A stretch of DNA of 64,000 nucleotides, taken from NCBI RefSeq assembly GCF_035984415.1, contig NZ_CP130720.1:1240001-1304000 (forward strand), written 5' to 3'. The notes below the pieces were generated by a model. It ran no database searches. It was not told where the DNA came from and saw only the letters and a list, made by a program, of their open reading frames with translations. The translations under genes and the position numbers were made by a program. Shown piece by piece: positions 8,581 to 16,083 of this stretch. This DNA is from Streptomyces sp. NBC_01296 (GTDB lineage: Bacteria > Actinomycetota > Actinomycetes > Streptomycetales > Streptomycetaceae). How positions within the stretch are numbered: position 1 is the stretch's first letter; each line of letters opens with the position of its first letter.

Positions 8581-9891
8581 TCAGCCGGCCCGCGCCTCGG
8601 CGGCGGACTCGCCGGCCATCGCGTCCGCGGGGCGCAGCAGGGCGCACACGCCGGCCGCGGCGGCCAGCAGCACGGCGGCGACCGCGAGGGCGGGGCGGGC
8701 GCCCCAGACGGTCCAGGCTGCGCCGAAGCCCAGCGAGGCGGCGAACCGGGCGAGGGCCTGGCCGGTCTGGACGAGGGCGAGGCCGCCGCCGCGGTGCTCC
8801 TCGGGCACGGCTCCGGCGGCCGCGGCCATCAGGACGCCGTCCGTGGCCGCGTAGAAGCCGCCGTGCAGCAGGAGCACGGCGTACGGCAACGCCGTGACGT
8901 GGGCGTGGCCCGCGCCGCCGACCAGCAGGAGCCCGTACGCGAGGAGCAGCGCGAGGTGGCCGCCGAGGAAGACGCGCCAGCGGCCGATCCGGTCGGCGAG
9001 CCGGCCGAGCGGCAGCGCGAGCAGGAAGAACGCGGCGGCGGTGCCCAGTGGCAGCAGCGCGAACCAGCGGTCGGCGATCCCGGTGGCGCGCTGGAGCAGC
9101 AGGAAGACGAAGGCGTCGCTGACGGTGCACAGCCCGAGCAGCAGCGCGCACAGGCCGATCCGGCGCAGGTCCCGGCGGCCGAGCAGCCCGAGGGCGGCGC
9201 GCAGCGAGACGGGCTCCGCACCGGGCGCGGGTGCGGTGCGGCGGCCGGGGACGAAGAGGACGAGGACGAGCACGCCGAGGGCGGCGACGCAGCCGCTGAC
9301 CGTGAAGACGGCGTCGTAGCCGTCGGCGGCGCCGCGCAGGATCAGGAAGGCGAGGATCGGCCCGATCAGGGCGCCGGCGGTGTCCATGGCCCGGTGGACC
9401 CCGAAGGCCCGGCCGCGGTCCTCGGGAGCGGCGGCCAGGGAGATCAGCGCGTCGCGGGGGGCGGTGCGCAGGCCCTTGCCGGTGCGGTCGAGGGCGAGCA
9501 CCGCGCCGATGGCGGGCAGGGTGTGGGCGAGCAGGAGCAGCGGTTTGCACAGGGCCGAGAGGCCGTAGCCGAGGCCGGCGAGGGCCTTGTGGCGGCCGAA
9601 GCGGTCACCGAGGTGGCCTCCGGTGAGCCGGACCAGCGCGCTGATGCCGTTGTAGAGCCCGTCGAGCAGCCCGAAGCCGAGCGGGGACAGGCCGAGGCCG
9701 GCGACGAGGTAGAGGGGGAGCACGGCCGTGACCATCTCGGAGGAGACGTCGGTGATCAGGCTGACCGTGCCGAGGGCGAGCACCGTGGGGGCGAGCGCGG
9801 CGCGCCGCCCCGGGCTGGTGCCCGGGGCGACGGCCTGCGGCTCGGGGGTCACGGCGGGCGCGGGAGTACCGCGACTGTCCGCAACGTACAT
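8581..9891 (-). CDS. MFS transporter in phosphoesterase operon
   Basis: 436 residues from ATG 9891, twelve predicted membrane segments. The MFS signature between TM2 and TM3 is clear (GGHLGDRFGRHKALAG), with a second in the C-terminal half (GRLADRIGRWRVFLGG), and a conserved RAMDTAGALIGP segment in TM5. This is the subgroup often annotated near secreted phosphatases in Streptomyces. The start lies two bases after the stop of the phosphoesterase gene, so the two are almost certainly co-translated. The transported molecule may be a phosphoesterase product, but this is inference. Confidence 0.87.
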   Translation of the reverse strand: MYVADSRGTPAPAVTPEPQAVAPGTSPGRRAALAPTVLALGTVSLITDVSSEMVTAVLPLYLVAGLGLSPLGFGLLDGLYNGISALVRLTGGHLGDRFGRHKALAGLGYGLSALCKPLLLLAHTLPAIGAVLALDRTGKGLRTAPRDALISLAAAPEDRGRAFGVHRAMDTAGALIGPILAFLILRGAADGYDAVFTVSGCVAALGVLVLVLFVPGRRTAPAPGAEPVSLRAALGLLGRRDLRRIGLCALLLGLCTVSDAFVFLLLQRATGIADRWFALLPLGTAAAFFLLALPLGRLADRIGRWRVFLGGHLALLLAYGLLLVGGAGHAHVTALPYAVLLLHGGFYAATDGVLMAAAAGAVPEEHRGGGLALVQTGQALARFAASLGFGAAWTVWGARPALAVAAVLLAAAAGVCALLRPADAMAGESAAEARAG

Positions 9892-9893
9892 GG

Positions 9894-10784
9894 TCAGGAG
9901 GTCCAGATACCCGTGATGTCCTTGGCGGTGGCCGCGTTCCCGGCGTGGGTGGTCAGGCCGGCCAGGCCCTCCAGGGTGCGCAGCATGTCGTAGTGGTTGT
10001 ACGTGGTGCCCGAGGTGCTGCCCGGGGTGACGGGCTGGCCGTAGAGCACGGTCGGGATCTTGTTGCCGGAGAGCCGGTTGTCCTCGTCGAAGGTGACGAC
10101 GAGCAGGCTGTTGTGGGTCTTGGCCCAGTCGGCGTAGGCCTTGAGGTTGTTCTTGAGCCAGGTGTCGCCGGTGCCGACGGAGCAGTCGTGCATGTCGCTG
10201 CACAGGTTCGGGACGACGAAGGACACCTTGGGCAGGGTGGTGTAGTCCGTCGGGAACTGGGTCATGGTCTTGGCCGTGCTGGTGGGCACGTTGGAGAAGG
10301 CGAACCACGGGTTGTGCTTGCGGGCGTACTTGCCGCTGCTGCACGTGGTGGAGCCCTGGCTGGGGAGGGTCTCGTTGTAGCTGCCCCAGCTCTTGCCCGC
10401 GGCGATGAGCTCGGAGGCCAGGTTGGGCGCGGAGCTGAAGCCCGGCGTGTAGCAGCTGTCGTCGGTGACGCCCTGGTTCGAGCCGGAGAACAGCTGGAGG
10501 TAGTTGGGCTGGCTGGGGTGCGTGATGCCGAACGACTGCGTGAGGTTGGCGCCCCCGCTCTTGAGGGAGTTGATGTACGGGGCGCTGGAGCTGCCGATGA
10601 CCTGGTTGTAGGCGTGGTTCTCGAAGACCACGACGACGACGTGGTCGGGGGCCGGCAGGCCGGCCGCGTGCGCGGGCTGGGCGGAGCCGATGCCGGCCCA
10701 CAGGGCCGTACCTGCGGCGGTGAGGCCGAAGGCGGCGGCGAGGGCGGTCTTGCGGCGGGACCGTGAAGAGGGCATGCCAAACAC
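9894..10784 (-). CDS. Secreted phosphoesterase (acid phosphatase/PLC-type family)
   Basis: 296 residues. GTG 10784 is chosen because GGAGGT (10792-10797 on this strand) stands seven bases before it; ATG 10775 is in frame. An N-terminal signal peptide (RRKTALAAAFGLTAAG, cleaved near AHAAG) is followed by the phosphoesterase-family core: VVVVVFENHAYNQVIG (metal-binding N-terminal motif), FGITHPSQPNYLQLFSG, VVPNLCSDMHDCS, and VVTFDEDN. These match the acid phosphatase/phospholipase C superfamily, releasing phosphate from extracellular esters. First gene of an operon with an MFS transporter and a TolB-like protein. Confidence 0.9.
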   Translation of the reverse strand: MFGMPSSRSRRKTALAAAFGLTAAGTALWAGIGSAQPAHAAGLPAPDHVVVVVFENHAYNQVIGSSSAPYINSLKSGGANLTQSFGITHPSQPNYLQLFSGSNQGVTDDSCYTPGFSSAPNLASELIAAGKSWGSYNETLPSQGSTTCSSGKYARKHNPWFAFSNVPTSTAKTMTQFPTDYTTLPKVSFVVPNLCSDMHDCSVGTGDTWLKNNLKAYADWAKTHNSLLVVTFDEDNRLSGNKIPTVLYGQPVTPGSTSGTTYNHYDMLRTLEGLAGLTTHAGNAATAKDITGIWTS

Positions 10785-10900
10785 GGAAGATACCTCCGGG
10801 CAGGGGGGTCTGGGGGCGGCGCGGACGCACCATACCCAGGGGCATGTGCATGGGCCAGGGACGTGCGGCGAACAGACCGGGAACTCCGGTGGCCATCCCG

Positions 10901-10929
10901 GTGTTAGGCAACGTCCGGCCCTCGGTCAA
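10901..10929 (-). promoter_or_regulatory. Possible promoter of the phosphoesterase operon
   Basis: On the minus strand TTGACC (10929-10924) is followed after 17 bp by TAACAC (10906-10901), a reasonable vegetative-type promoter about 120 bp upstream of the phosphoesterase start. The -10 is imperfect. No convincing GTTCACC-type PHO-box repeats were seen. Confidence 0.3.
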
Positions 10930-11034
10930 CCCAAGAGCAGGGAAAATGGGGAACCACTGAGCACGTAGGCTCATCCTTCGAACAAGAAGAGACCACCCCC
11001 CGACGGGGCAGCACCAGCCGGAGAGCAACCGCAC

Positions 11035-12279
11035 ATGTCGTACTCACCCGACGGACAGCACCAGCCGTACCGGTCGGAAGGGCAGTACCAGCAGCAGCCC
11101 TACGGCACTTCGTACGCGCAGCCGTACGAACCCCAACAGCACCACGAGCCCCCGTACGGGCCACCGCAGCCGCCGTACGGCGGGTATGAGGAGCCCGAGG
11201 ACGACCGCCGCCGTCCGCGCCGGGGCAGGCGCTGGCTGATCGCGGGTGTCTCCGTCCTCGCGCTCGCCGGCATAGCCGCCGGGGTGATGTACCACTTCGA
11301 GATACCCCCCTTCACCGACAAGGGCAAGGACATCTCCTTCGGCCAGCCGGCCGCGGGCGGCGGCCAGGCGGGCGGCGCCGACGGCACTGCGAAGCAGGCG
11401 GCCAACTCCAAGGCCCTGATGCCCACCGGCCCGAAGTCCGAGTTCAAGAACTCGATGACCCTGGCCGACGGCACGCACGTGGCCGTCACCACGCTGGACG
11501 GCAAGAAGTCCGGCTTCAAGGGCAAGGTGTGGGTCTGGGCTCCGAAGGAGTACAACGACCCGAAGTTCGCCAAGAGCGGCTTCCCGGTCATGATCGCCCT
11601 GCCGGGCGGCGCCGGCTACCCGAACAACTACTGGATGGGCACCGACCTGGGGCTCCAGACGAGCATCAGCAAGTGGTACGCCGAGGGCAAGAGCAAGCCG
11701 TTCATCCTCGCCATGCCCGTGCTGAACCCGGGCCCGGACGACAAGGGCATCTACTGGGACGGCTCCGACATCCCCGACCAGCCGAAGATGGGCACCTGGC
11801 TGACCGAGGACGTCCCGGACCTGATGAAGGCGAACTTCCGCACCATCAAGTCCCGTGACGGCTGGGCCTACATGGGCTCCTCCACCGGCGGCTTCGCGAG
11901 CCTGAAGGCCGTGCTCAAGTACCCGGACAAGTTCAAGGCCGCGATCTGCTCCGGCCCGGACATCGTGCCCGACTCCTCGCTCTGGAAGGGCCACGAGAAG
12001 GAGAAGGCCGAGAACAACCCGGAGTTGCTGGCGAAGGCCATGCTCGAGAAGAAGGGCTCTCCGGACGTCTACCTCGCCTTCCAGGTCGGCGACAACGAGA
12101 GCAACAAGAAGACGTTGCCCGATGTGCAGAAGTTCGTCGCGACGTACGGCAAGGGGCCGATCCACACCAGCCTGAGGGTCATCCCCGGCGGCCAGCACAA
12201 CGCCAAGACCTACGTCCCGAACATGGGTGAGGGCCCGATCGAGTTCATCAGCAAGGTCATGGAAGGACCGGTGGAGTAA
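11035..12279 (+). CDS. Membrane-anchored esterase (antigen 85/esterase D-like alpha/beta hydrolase)
   Basis: 414 residues. The first 60 are a cytoplasmic low-complexity tail rich in Gln, Tyr and Pro (QQPYGTSYAQPYEPQQ), followed by a basic stretch and one membrane segment (WLIAGVSVLALAGIAAGVMY), so the hydrolase faces the cell exterior. The catalytic domain has nucleophile MGSSTGGFAS, the oxyanion region MIALPGGAGYPNNYW and a His in IPGGQHNAK, as in the esterase D/mycolyltransferase-type family. It may act on cell-envelope esters. A GGAGAG sequence lies ten bases before ATG. Its 3' end overlaps the convergent carboxylesterase gene by 23 bp. Confidence 0.85.
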   Translation: MSYSPDGQHQPYRSEGQYQQQPYGTSYAQPYEPQQHHEPPYGPPQPPYGGYEEPEDDRRRPRRGRRWLIAGVSVLALAGIAAGVMYHFEIPPFTDKGKDISFGQPAAGGGQAGGADGTAKQAANSKALMPTGPKSEFKNSMTLADGTHVAVTTLDGKKSGFKGKVWVWAPKEYNDPKFAKSGFPVMIALPGGAGYPNNYWMGTDLGLQTSISKWYAEGKSKPFILAMPVLNPGPDDKGIYWDGSDIPDQPKMGTWLTEDVPDLMKANFRTIKSRDGWAYMGSSTGGFASLKAVLKYPDKFKAAICSGPDIVPDSSLWKGHEKEKAENNPELLAKAMLEKKGSPDVYLAFQVGDNESNKKTLPDVQKFVATYGKGPIHTSLRVIPGGQHNAKTYVPNMGEGPIEFISKVMEGPVE

Positions 12280-13711
12280 CCGCCGGTTCGACCGACTCCA
12301 CGCGCTGCGGCCCGCCGAACACCATCGGCGGGCCGTTGCCGTCCCAGGCCGCCCAGCCCGGGTTCCCGGTCGCGGCGAAGCGCACCCAGGCCGCGTGCAT
12401 CCGGTCGGCCAGCTCCTGCGGGGCGTCCGGCCCGGCCAGCCAGGAGGCCTCCGGCACGTCGAGCGTGTCGAAGACGAAGCCCAGCTCCAGGGCGTGACAG
12501 GCGCCGAGCCCCGGAACGCCGGACGGCCAGCCGAACTCGTACAGGAAGCTCGAGGCGGTCCGCCGCGCCCCGGCGAGCCGGCGCAGCGGGTCGCGCAGCA
12601 GCCGGTCGGTCAGCAGCTGCCCCGCGAGCTCGGCCGGGCCCGCCCCGGGCCGTGCGGCGCGCAGCGCCCGTACGGCGGCCCGGTCCTTGCCGCTGCGGGC
12701 GCGGGCCAGGGCCACGGTGAGCGGACCGAACCGGTCCATCAGCCGGAGCGCGCCGGTGGGGGCGAGCCAGAGCCGGTACTCCTCGGTGGTCCAGCCCAGC
12801 AGCAGCGGGACCTCCGTCGCCGCCGCGGCCTCGAGCGGGTCGCCGGGGAGCGTGGCCTGGTCGGCGACCAGGCCGAACGCGGGGCCTGCGACCAGCGGGC
12901 TGGAGCGGCGCAGCACGGCGCCCTGGGCGGCGAGCAGGTCGGGCAGGGCGGTGGCGGCGAAGGCCTCCGCGGTCGCGGGCACCTTCAGGAGGGAGGCCAT
13001 CCGCCGGACCATGGCGCGCACCTTCTCACGCGGCAGCACCTCGGGGGCGCCGCTCTGCAGCGCGGCCTGCGCGAAGAGCCCGGCGGCACGCGGGGCGCCG
13101 AGCAGGGCGCCGACGCTGATGGCCCCGGCGGACTCGCCGAAGACGGTGACGCGGGCGGGGTCCCCGCCGAAGGCCTCGATGTTCTCCCGGACCCAGGTCA
13201 GGGCGGCGATCTGGTCGAGCAGGCCGCGGTTGGCGGGGGCGTCGGGGAACAGGCCGTAGCCGAGGACGCCGAGGCGGTAGTTGACCGAGACGAGCACGAC
13301 CCCGTCGCGGGCGAAGGCGGAGCCGTCGTAGACGGGGACGGCCGAGGAGCCGCGGGTGAGCGCCCCGCCGTGCAGCCACACCATGACCGGCAGCCGGGCT
13401 CCGGGGGCCGGGGCCGGGGTCCACACGTTGAGGTTCAGGCAGTCGTCCCCGGGGACCTCCGGGTCGGGCAGCAGCGCGGCGAACTTCGGCGGGTAGGGCA
13501 CCTTGGGCGCGGTGGGACCGAAGGCGCCGGCGTCGCGTACGCCGTCCCAGGCGGCCGGGGGCTCGGGCGCGGCGAAGCGGAGGGCGCCGACGGGCGGGGC
13601 GGCGTACGGGATGCCCCGGAAGGCGGCGATGCCGTCCGGCCCGGTCCGGCCCTCGACCGTGCCGTACCCGGTCCTGACCCGGGGCCGGCCGCTGCCGCCC
13701 GCTGCGCTCAT
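12257..13711 (-). CDS. Type-B carboxylesterase (para-nitrobenzyl esterase family)
   Basis: 484 residues from ATG 13711, with GGAGGAGCGG just upstream. Complete carboxylesterase family hallmarks: FRGIPYAAPPVG near the N-terminus, EDCLNLNVW-type block (DDCLNLNVWTP), oxyanion hole VWLHGGALTRG and nucleophile elbow FGESAGAISVG. It hydrolyses carboxylic esters and is probably cytoplasmic, because no signal peptide is present. Three perfect 9-bp tandem repeats (TTCACCGGA on this strand) lie 22 bp before the start. Physiological substrate unknown. Confidence 0.92.
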   Translation of the reverse strand: MSAAGGSGRPRVRTGYGTVEGRTGPDGIAAFRGIPYAAPPVGALRFAAPEPPAAWDGVRDAGAFGPTAPKVPYPPKFAALLPDPEVPGDDCLNLNVWTPAPAPGARLPVMVWLHGGALTRGSSAVPVYDGSAFARDGVVLVSVNYRLGVLGYGLFPDAPANRGLLDQIAALTWVRENIEAFGGDPARVTVFGESAGAISVGALLGAPRAAGLFAQAALQSGAPEVLPREKVRAMVRRMASLLKVPATAEAFAATALPDLLAAQGAVLRRSSPLVAGPAFGLVADQATLPGDPLEAAAATEVPLLLGWTTEEYRLWLAPTGALRLMDRFGPLTVALARARSGKDRAAVRALRAARPGAGPAELAGQLLTDRLLRDPLRRLAGARRTASSFLYEFGWPSGVPGLGACHALELGFVFDTLDVPEASWLAGPDAPQELADRMHAAWVRFAATGNPGWAAWDGNGPPMVFGGPQRVESVEPAVTPPVLP

Positions 13712-13732
13712 CGTTTCCGCTCCTCCGCCGAC

Positions 13733-13759
13733 TCCGGTGAATCCGGTGAATCCGGTGAA
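13733..13759 (-). repeat. Three tandem copies of 9-bp TTCACCGGA
   Basis: Plus strand TCCGGTGAA occurs at 13733-13741, 13742-13750 and 13751-13759, followed by a degenerate TCCGCTG. It lies in the 5' region of the carboxylesterase gene. The 9-bp period keeps frame but is not one helical turn, so slippage is as likely as an operator. Confidence 0.8.
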
Positions 13760-13850
13760 TCCGCTGTTCCTCTTCCCGGGCACGGTCGCACAGGCCTGCG
13801 ACGGGTGACAAGGCGTGACCCGGTCGGGTGCGGGCCGGGTTGGACCGGCC

Positions 13851-14201
13851 ATGCGATCGATGCGTATCCACCCCGGCGTCCGCGGCTTCGCCCGGGCCGG
13901 CGCGGTCCCCCTGCTCCTGCTCGCGGCCGCGGGCGCGGCGCAGGCCGCAGGGCCCGACTTCCAGTACGTCGGCCAGGACGACAAGGTCCACGGGCTGACC
14001 GACCCGCGGGGCTGCGTCGCGGCGAAGGGCGGCGGTCAGAAGGCCGTCACCAACGCCACCCGCAGCACCGCGACCCTCTACCGCGGCGCGGGCTGTACGG
14101 GTGACGTCGTGGCGGTCCTGCAGCCGGGTGCCGGGGGCCAGATCGAGCCGTTCTTCGCCTCCGTGCGCTTTTCCTTCATCAGTAAGGCCCAGCGGCCGTG
14201 A
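13851..14201 (+). CDS. Small secreted hypothetical protein
   Basis: 116 residues from ATG 13851 (ATG 13860 is also possible). A Sec signal peptide (RAGAVPLLLLAAAGAAQAAG) leads into a mature part of about 80 residues with two cysteines (RGCVAA and GAGCTGD), probably one disulfide, and a DFQYVGQDDKVHGL segment. No recognised domain. It lies immediately upstream of the chaplin gene on the same strand, 81 bp apart, so it may also be a surface protein of aerial hyphae, but this is inferred from position only. Confidence 0.75.
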   Translation: MRSMRIHPGVRGFARAGAVPLLLLAAAGAAQAAGPDFQYVGQDDKVHGLTDPRGCVAAKGGGQKAVTNATRSTATLYRGAGCTGDVVAVLQPGAGGQIEPFFASVRFSFISKAQRP

Positions 14202-14282
14202 CCGCTGGGCTCCCGCTGCGTTGTATGCCATGTCAAATGCCGCAGCTCCGTTGTGGCACCCCAATCTCACGAGGAGATCTTG

Positions 14283-14561
14283 ATGTCGCGTATCGCGAAG
14301 GCAATCGCCGTCACCGCTGTTGCCGGTAGCGCCCTGGCCGCCGGTGCCGGTCTGGCCGTCGCCGATGCCGGAGCGCACGGTGCGGCGGTCGGCTCCCCCG
14401 GTGTCCTGTCGGGCAACCTGGTCCAGGTTCCGGTCCACGTCCCGGTCAACGTCTGCGGCAACACCGTGAACGTGATCGCCCTGCTGAACCCGGCGTTCGG
14501 AAACACCTGCGTCAACGCGTCGGGCGGCGACAAGCACCACACCGAGGGCTACGGCAACTGA
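14283..14561 (+). CDS. Short chaplin (hydrophobic aerial-hypha surface protein)
   Basis: 92 residues from ATG 14283, with GAGGAGAT eight bases upstream. A signal peptide (about residues 1-28, ending LAVADAG) is followed by one chaplin domain: SPGVLSGNLVQVPVHVPVN then VCGNTVNV and FGNTCVN, with the conserved cysteines at residues 58 and 76. Short chaplins assemble into amyloid-like fibrils at the air-water interface and on spores, together with rodlins and long chaplins. A His-rich tail (DKHHTEGYGN) follows the domain. The two cysteines place it with the ChpD/F/G/H type rather than ChpE. Confidence 0.95.
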   Translation: MSRIAKAIAVTAVAGSALAAGAGLAVADAGAHGAAVGSPGVLSGNLVQVPVHVPVNVCGNTVNVIALLNPAFGNTCVNASGGDKHHTEGYGN

Positions 14562-14614
14562 TCGTCTGCGCCTGTCGGCCGGCTTGACCGGTTGGACCGA
14601 GGACTGAGGACTGA

Positions 14615-14640
14615 GGGCCCCCGCCGTACGGCGGGGGCCC
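14615..14640 (+). terminator. Chaplin gene terminator
   Basis: A 26-bp perfect palindrome (GGGCCCCCGCC, TACG-centred, GGCGGGGGCCC) begins 53 bp after the chaplin stop and is followed by TTCTT. Stem strength is extreme. It may also protect against read-through from the convergent tyrosinase genes. Confidence 0.85.
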
Positions 14641-14705
14641 TTCTTCCGTTCCGCCGTACGGCTGAAGCGTCTTTCGTTCCGCCGTCCGGCTGAACGGCCG
14701 GCCTT

Positions 14706-15569
14706 TCATTCGTAGCGGTAGATGCCCTGGTGGCTGAGCATGTCGCGCGGCGTGATGTTCCACGGCGGCATCGGCTCGTCGAGCGAGATGACCCGGCCGC
14801 GCTGGAGGTCGCCCAGTTCGAGCGGGGCCGCGGGCAGGTAGCCGGAGACCGGGTGCTTCAGCTGCCAGCGGTCCCAGAGCAGGTCCACGAAGGCGTGGTG
14901 CAGCCAGAACGCCGGGTCGTTGGGGGCCGTACCGCCCGTCATGTGGCCGCCGATCCACTGGTGCACCTTGTTGTGGTTGCGCCAGCGCTCGCTCTTCGGC
15001 GCGGCCCAGCCCTCCAGCTTGTTGCGGAAGCCGCCGCCCTGCGCCGTGGAGTCCCAGGGCGAGGTGTCGTACGTCGGGTCGTCGAGCGCCCACTGGAGCT
15101 CGGCCGCGGTGGGCAGGGCGATCGGGTTCTGCGGCCGGCCGAGGTTGCGGGTTAGGAAGCGGGCCTCCGTGATGCCCACGGTGATCTCCCAGTTGCCCTT
15201 CTCGTGGGCGAACGGACCGGTCAGCACCCGGCGGTCGCTCTCCCGGCCGGTGCCGCCGAGGAAGTCATCGGCCCAGAGGGAGGAGACCGGGCTGCTGTCC
15301 GTGGTCCAGTCCCAGTACGGGACCGAGACGCCCGGGTCGACGTCCTGGAGCAGCCGCTCGAACTCGAGCAGGTAGCGCCGGTGCCAGGGGAAGAAGGACG
15401 GGGACATGTGCCCGACGCGGAGCTTGCTGTCCTTGTCGGGCACGAAGTACTTGCCGTGGGTGCGCACGAGTTGGTCGTACGTGCCGTTGCGCTTGAGCTC
15501 CAGCACGGCCGCCGTGAACCGCTTCTTCTGAGCGCTGGTCAGGTCCTTCTGATTCTGCCGGGTGTACAT
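14706..15569 (-). CDS. melC2: Tyrosinase (monophenol monooxygenase)
   Basis: 287 residues. Type-3 copper enzyme that oxidises tyrosine and other phenols to quinones, leading to melanin. All six copper ligands are visible: His38, His54 and His63 for CuA (RTHGKYF, VGHMSPSFFPWH) and His199, His203 and His225 for CuB (NHNKVHQW, WLHHAF). The CuB ligands are shifted by nine residues relative to the well-studied Streptomyces enzymes (His190/194/216), showing a short insertion between the two sites. No signal peptide is present, as expected for an enzyme that is loaded and exported with its MelC1 caddie. GGAGGAG precedes the ATG. Confidence 0.96.
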   Translation of the reverse strand: MYTRQNQKDLTSAQKKRFTAAVLELKRNGTYDQLVRTHGKYFVPDKDSKLRVGHMSPSFFPWHRRYLLEFERLLQDVDPGVSVPYWDWTTDSSPVSSLWADDFLGGTGRESDRRVLTGPFAHEKGNWEITVGITEARFLTRNLGRPQNPIALPTAAELQWALDDPTYDTSPWDSTAQGGGFRNKLEGWAAPKSERWRNHNKVHQWIGGHMTGGTAPNDPAFWLHHAFVDLLWDRWQLKHPVSGYLPAAPLELGDLQRGRVISLDEPMPPWNITPRDMLSHQGIYRYE

Positions 15570-15616
15570 GCGGGGCTCCTCCCGTTCCGTCCTGCGCCGT
15601 CCCGTCCGTCCGTCCG

Positions 15617-15982
15617 TCAGCCGTGGTGGGGGGCTGCGAGCGCCAGCTGGTTGGTGCCGAGTTCGTCGACGGCGGCGCGGGCGAGTTCCAGCGGGCTCTC
15701 GAACGACTGGAAGTGGTTGATCCCGCTGAGGTAGCTGCCGTCGGCACGGCGCATGACGTGCAGGGGGCGGCCGTCGATGCGGACCCCGGCGAGGTCGACG
15801 GCGATGTGCCGGCCGCGGTACGTCTCCTCGGTGAGGGGCGCCGGGGTGAGGGTCTGCCGGGGGCGGCGGGCACGCAGTACGGGTGCCAGGGCCGCGGCTG
15901 CGCCGGCGAGCACCGCCGCGGTGAAGGCCGTACGAAGGAACGTGCGGCGGGACGGTACTGCGGAGGCGGGTGTGGCGTACAT
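15617..15982 (-). CDS. melC1: Tyrosinase copper chaperone/caddie protein
   Basis: 121 residues with a twin-arginine signal (SRRTFLRTAFTAAVLAGAAA). The mature part has the conserved MelC1 core GRPLHVMRRADGSYLSG and INHFQSFESPLELARAAVD. MelC1 binds apo-tyrosinase, delivers copper and carries the complex through the Tat pathway. It is first in a two-gene operon, with melC2 starting 47 bp after its stop. GGGAG lies six bases before the ATG. Confidence 0.95.
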   Translation of the reverse strand: MYATPASAVPSRRTFLRTAFTAAVLAGAAAALAPVLRARRPRQTLTPAPLTEETYRGRHIAVDLAGVRIDGRPLHVMRRADGSYLSGINHFQSFESPLELARAAVDELGTNQLALAAPHHG

Positions 15983-16083
15983 GTGGTCTCCCTCGCTCGG
16001 TGGTCCGCGCTACGGGTCTAACGCGGCGCGGCGGGCGAGGTCACCTCGGCTGCTCAGGGTGCTTGCAGAAGAGGATCGCGGGG

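Noticed and set aside
13733..13759. PHO-box direct repeats (GTTCACC type)
   Set aside because: The repeats contain TTCACC but have a 9-bp period and not the 11-bp period of PhoP sites.
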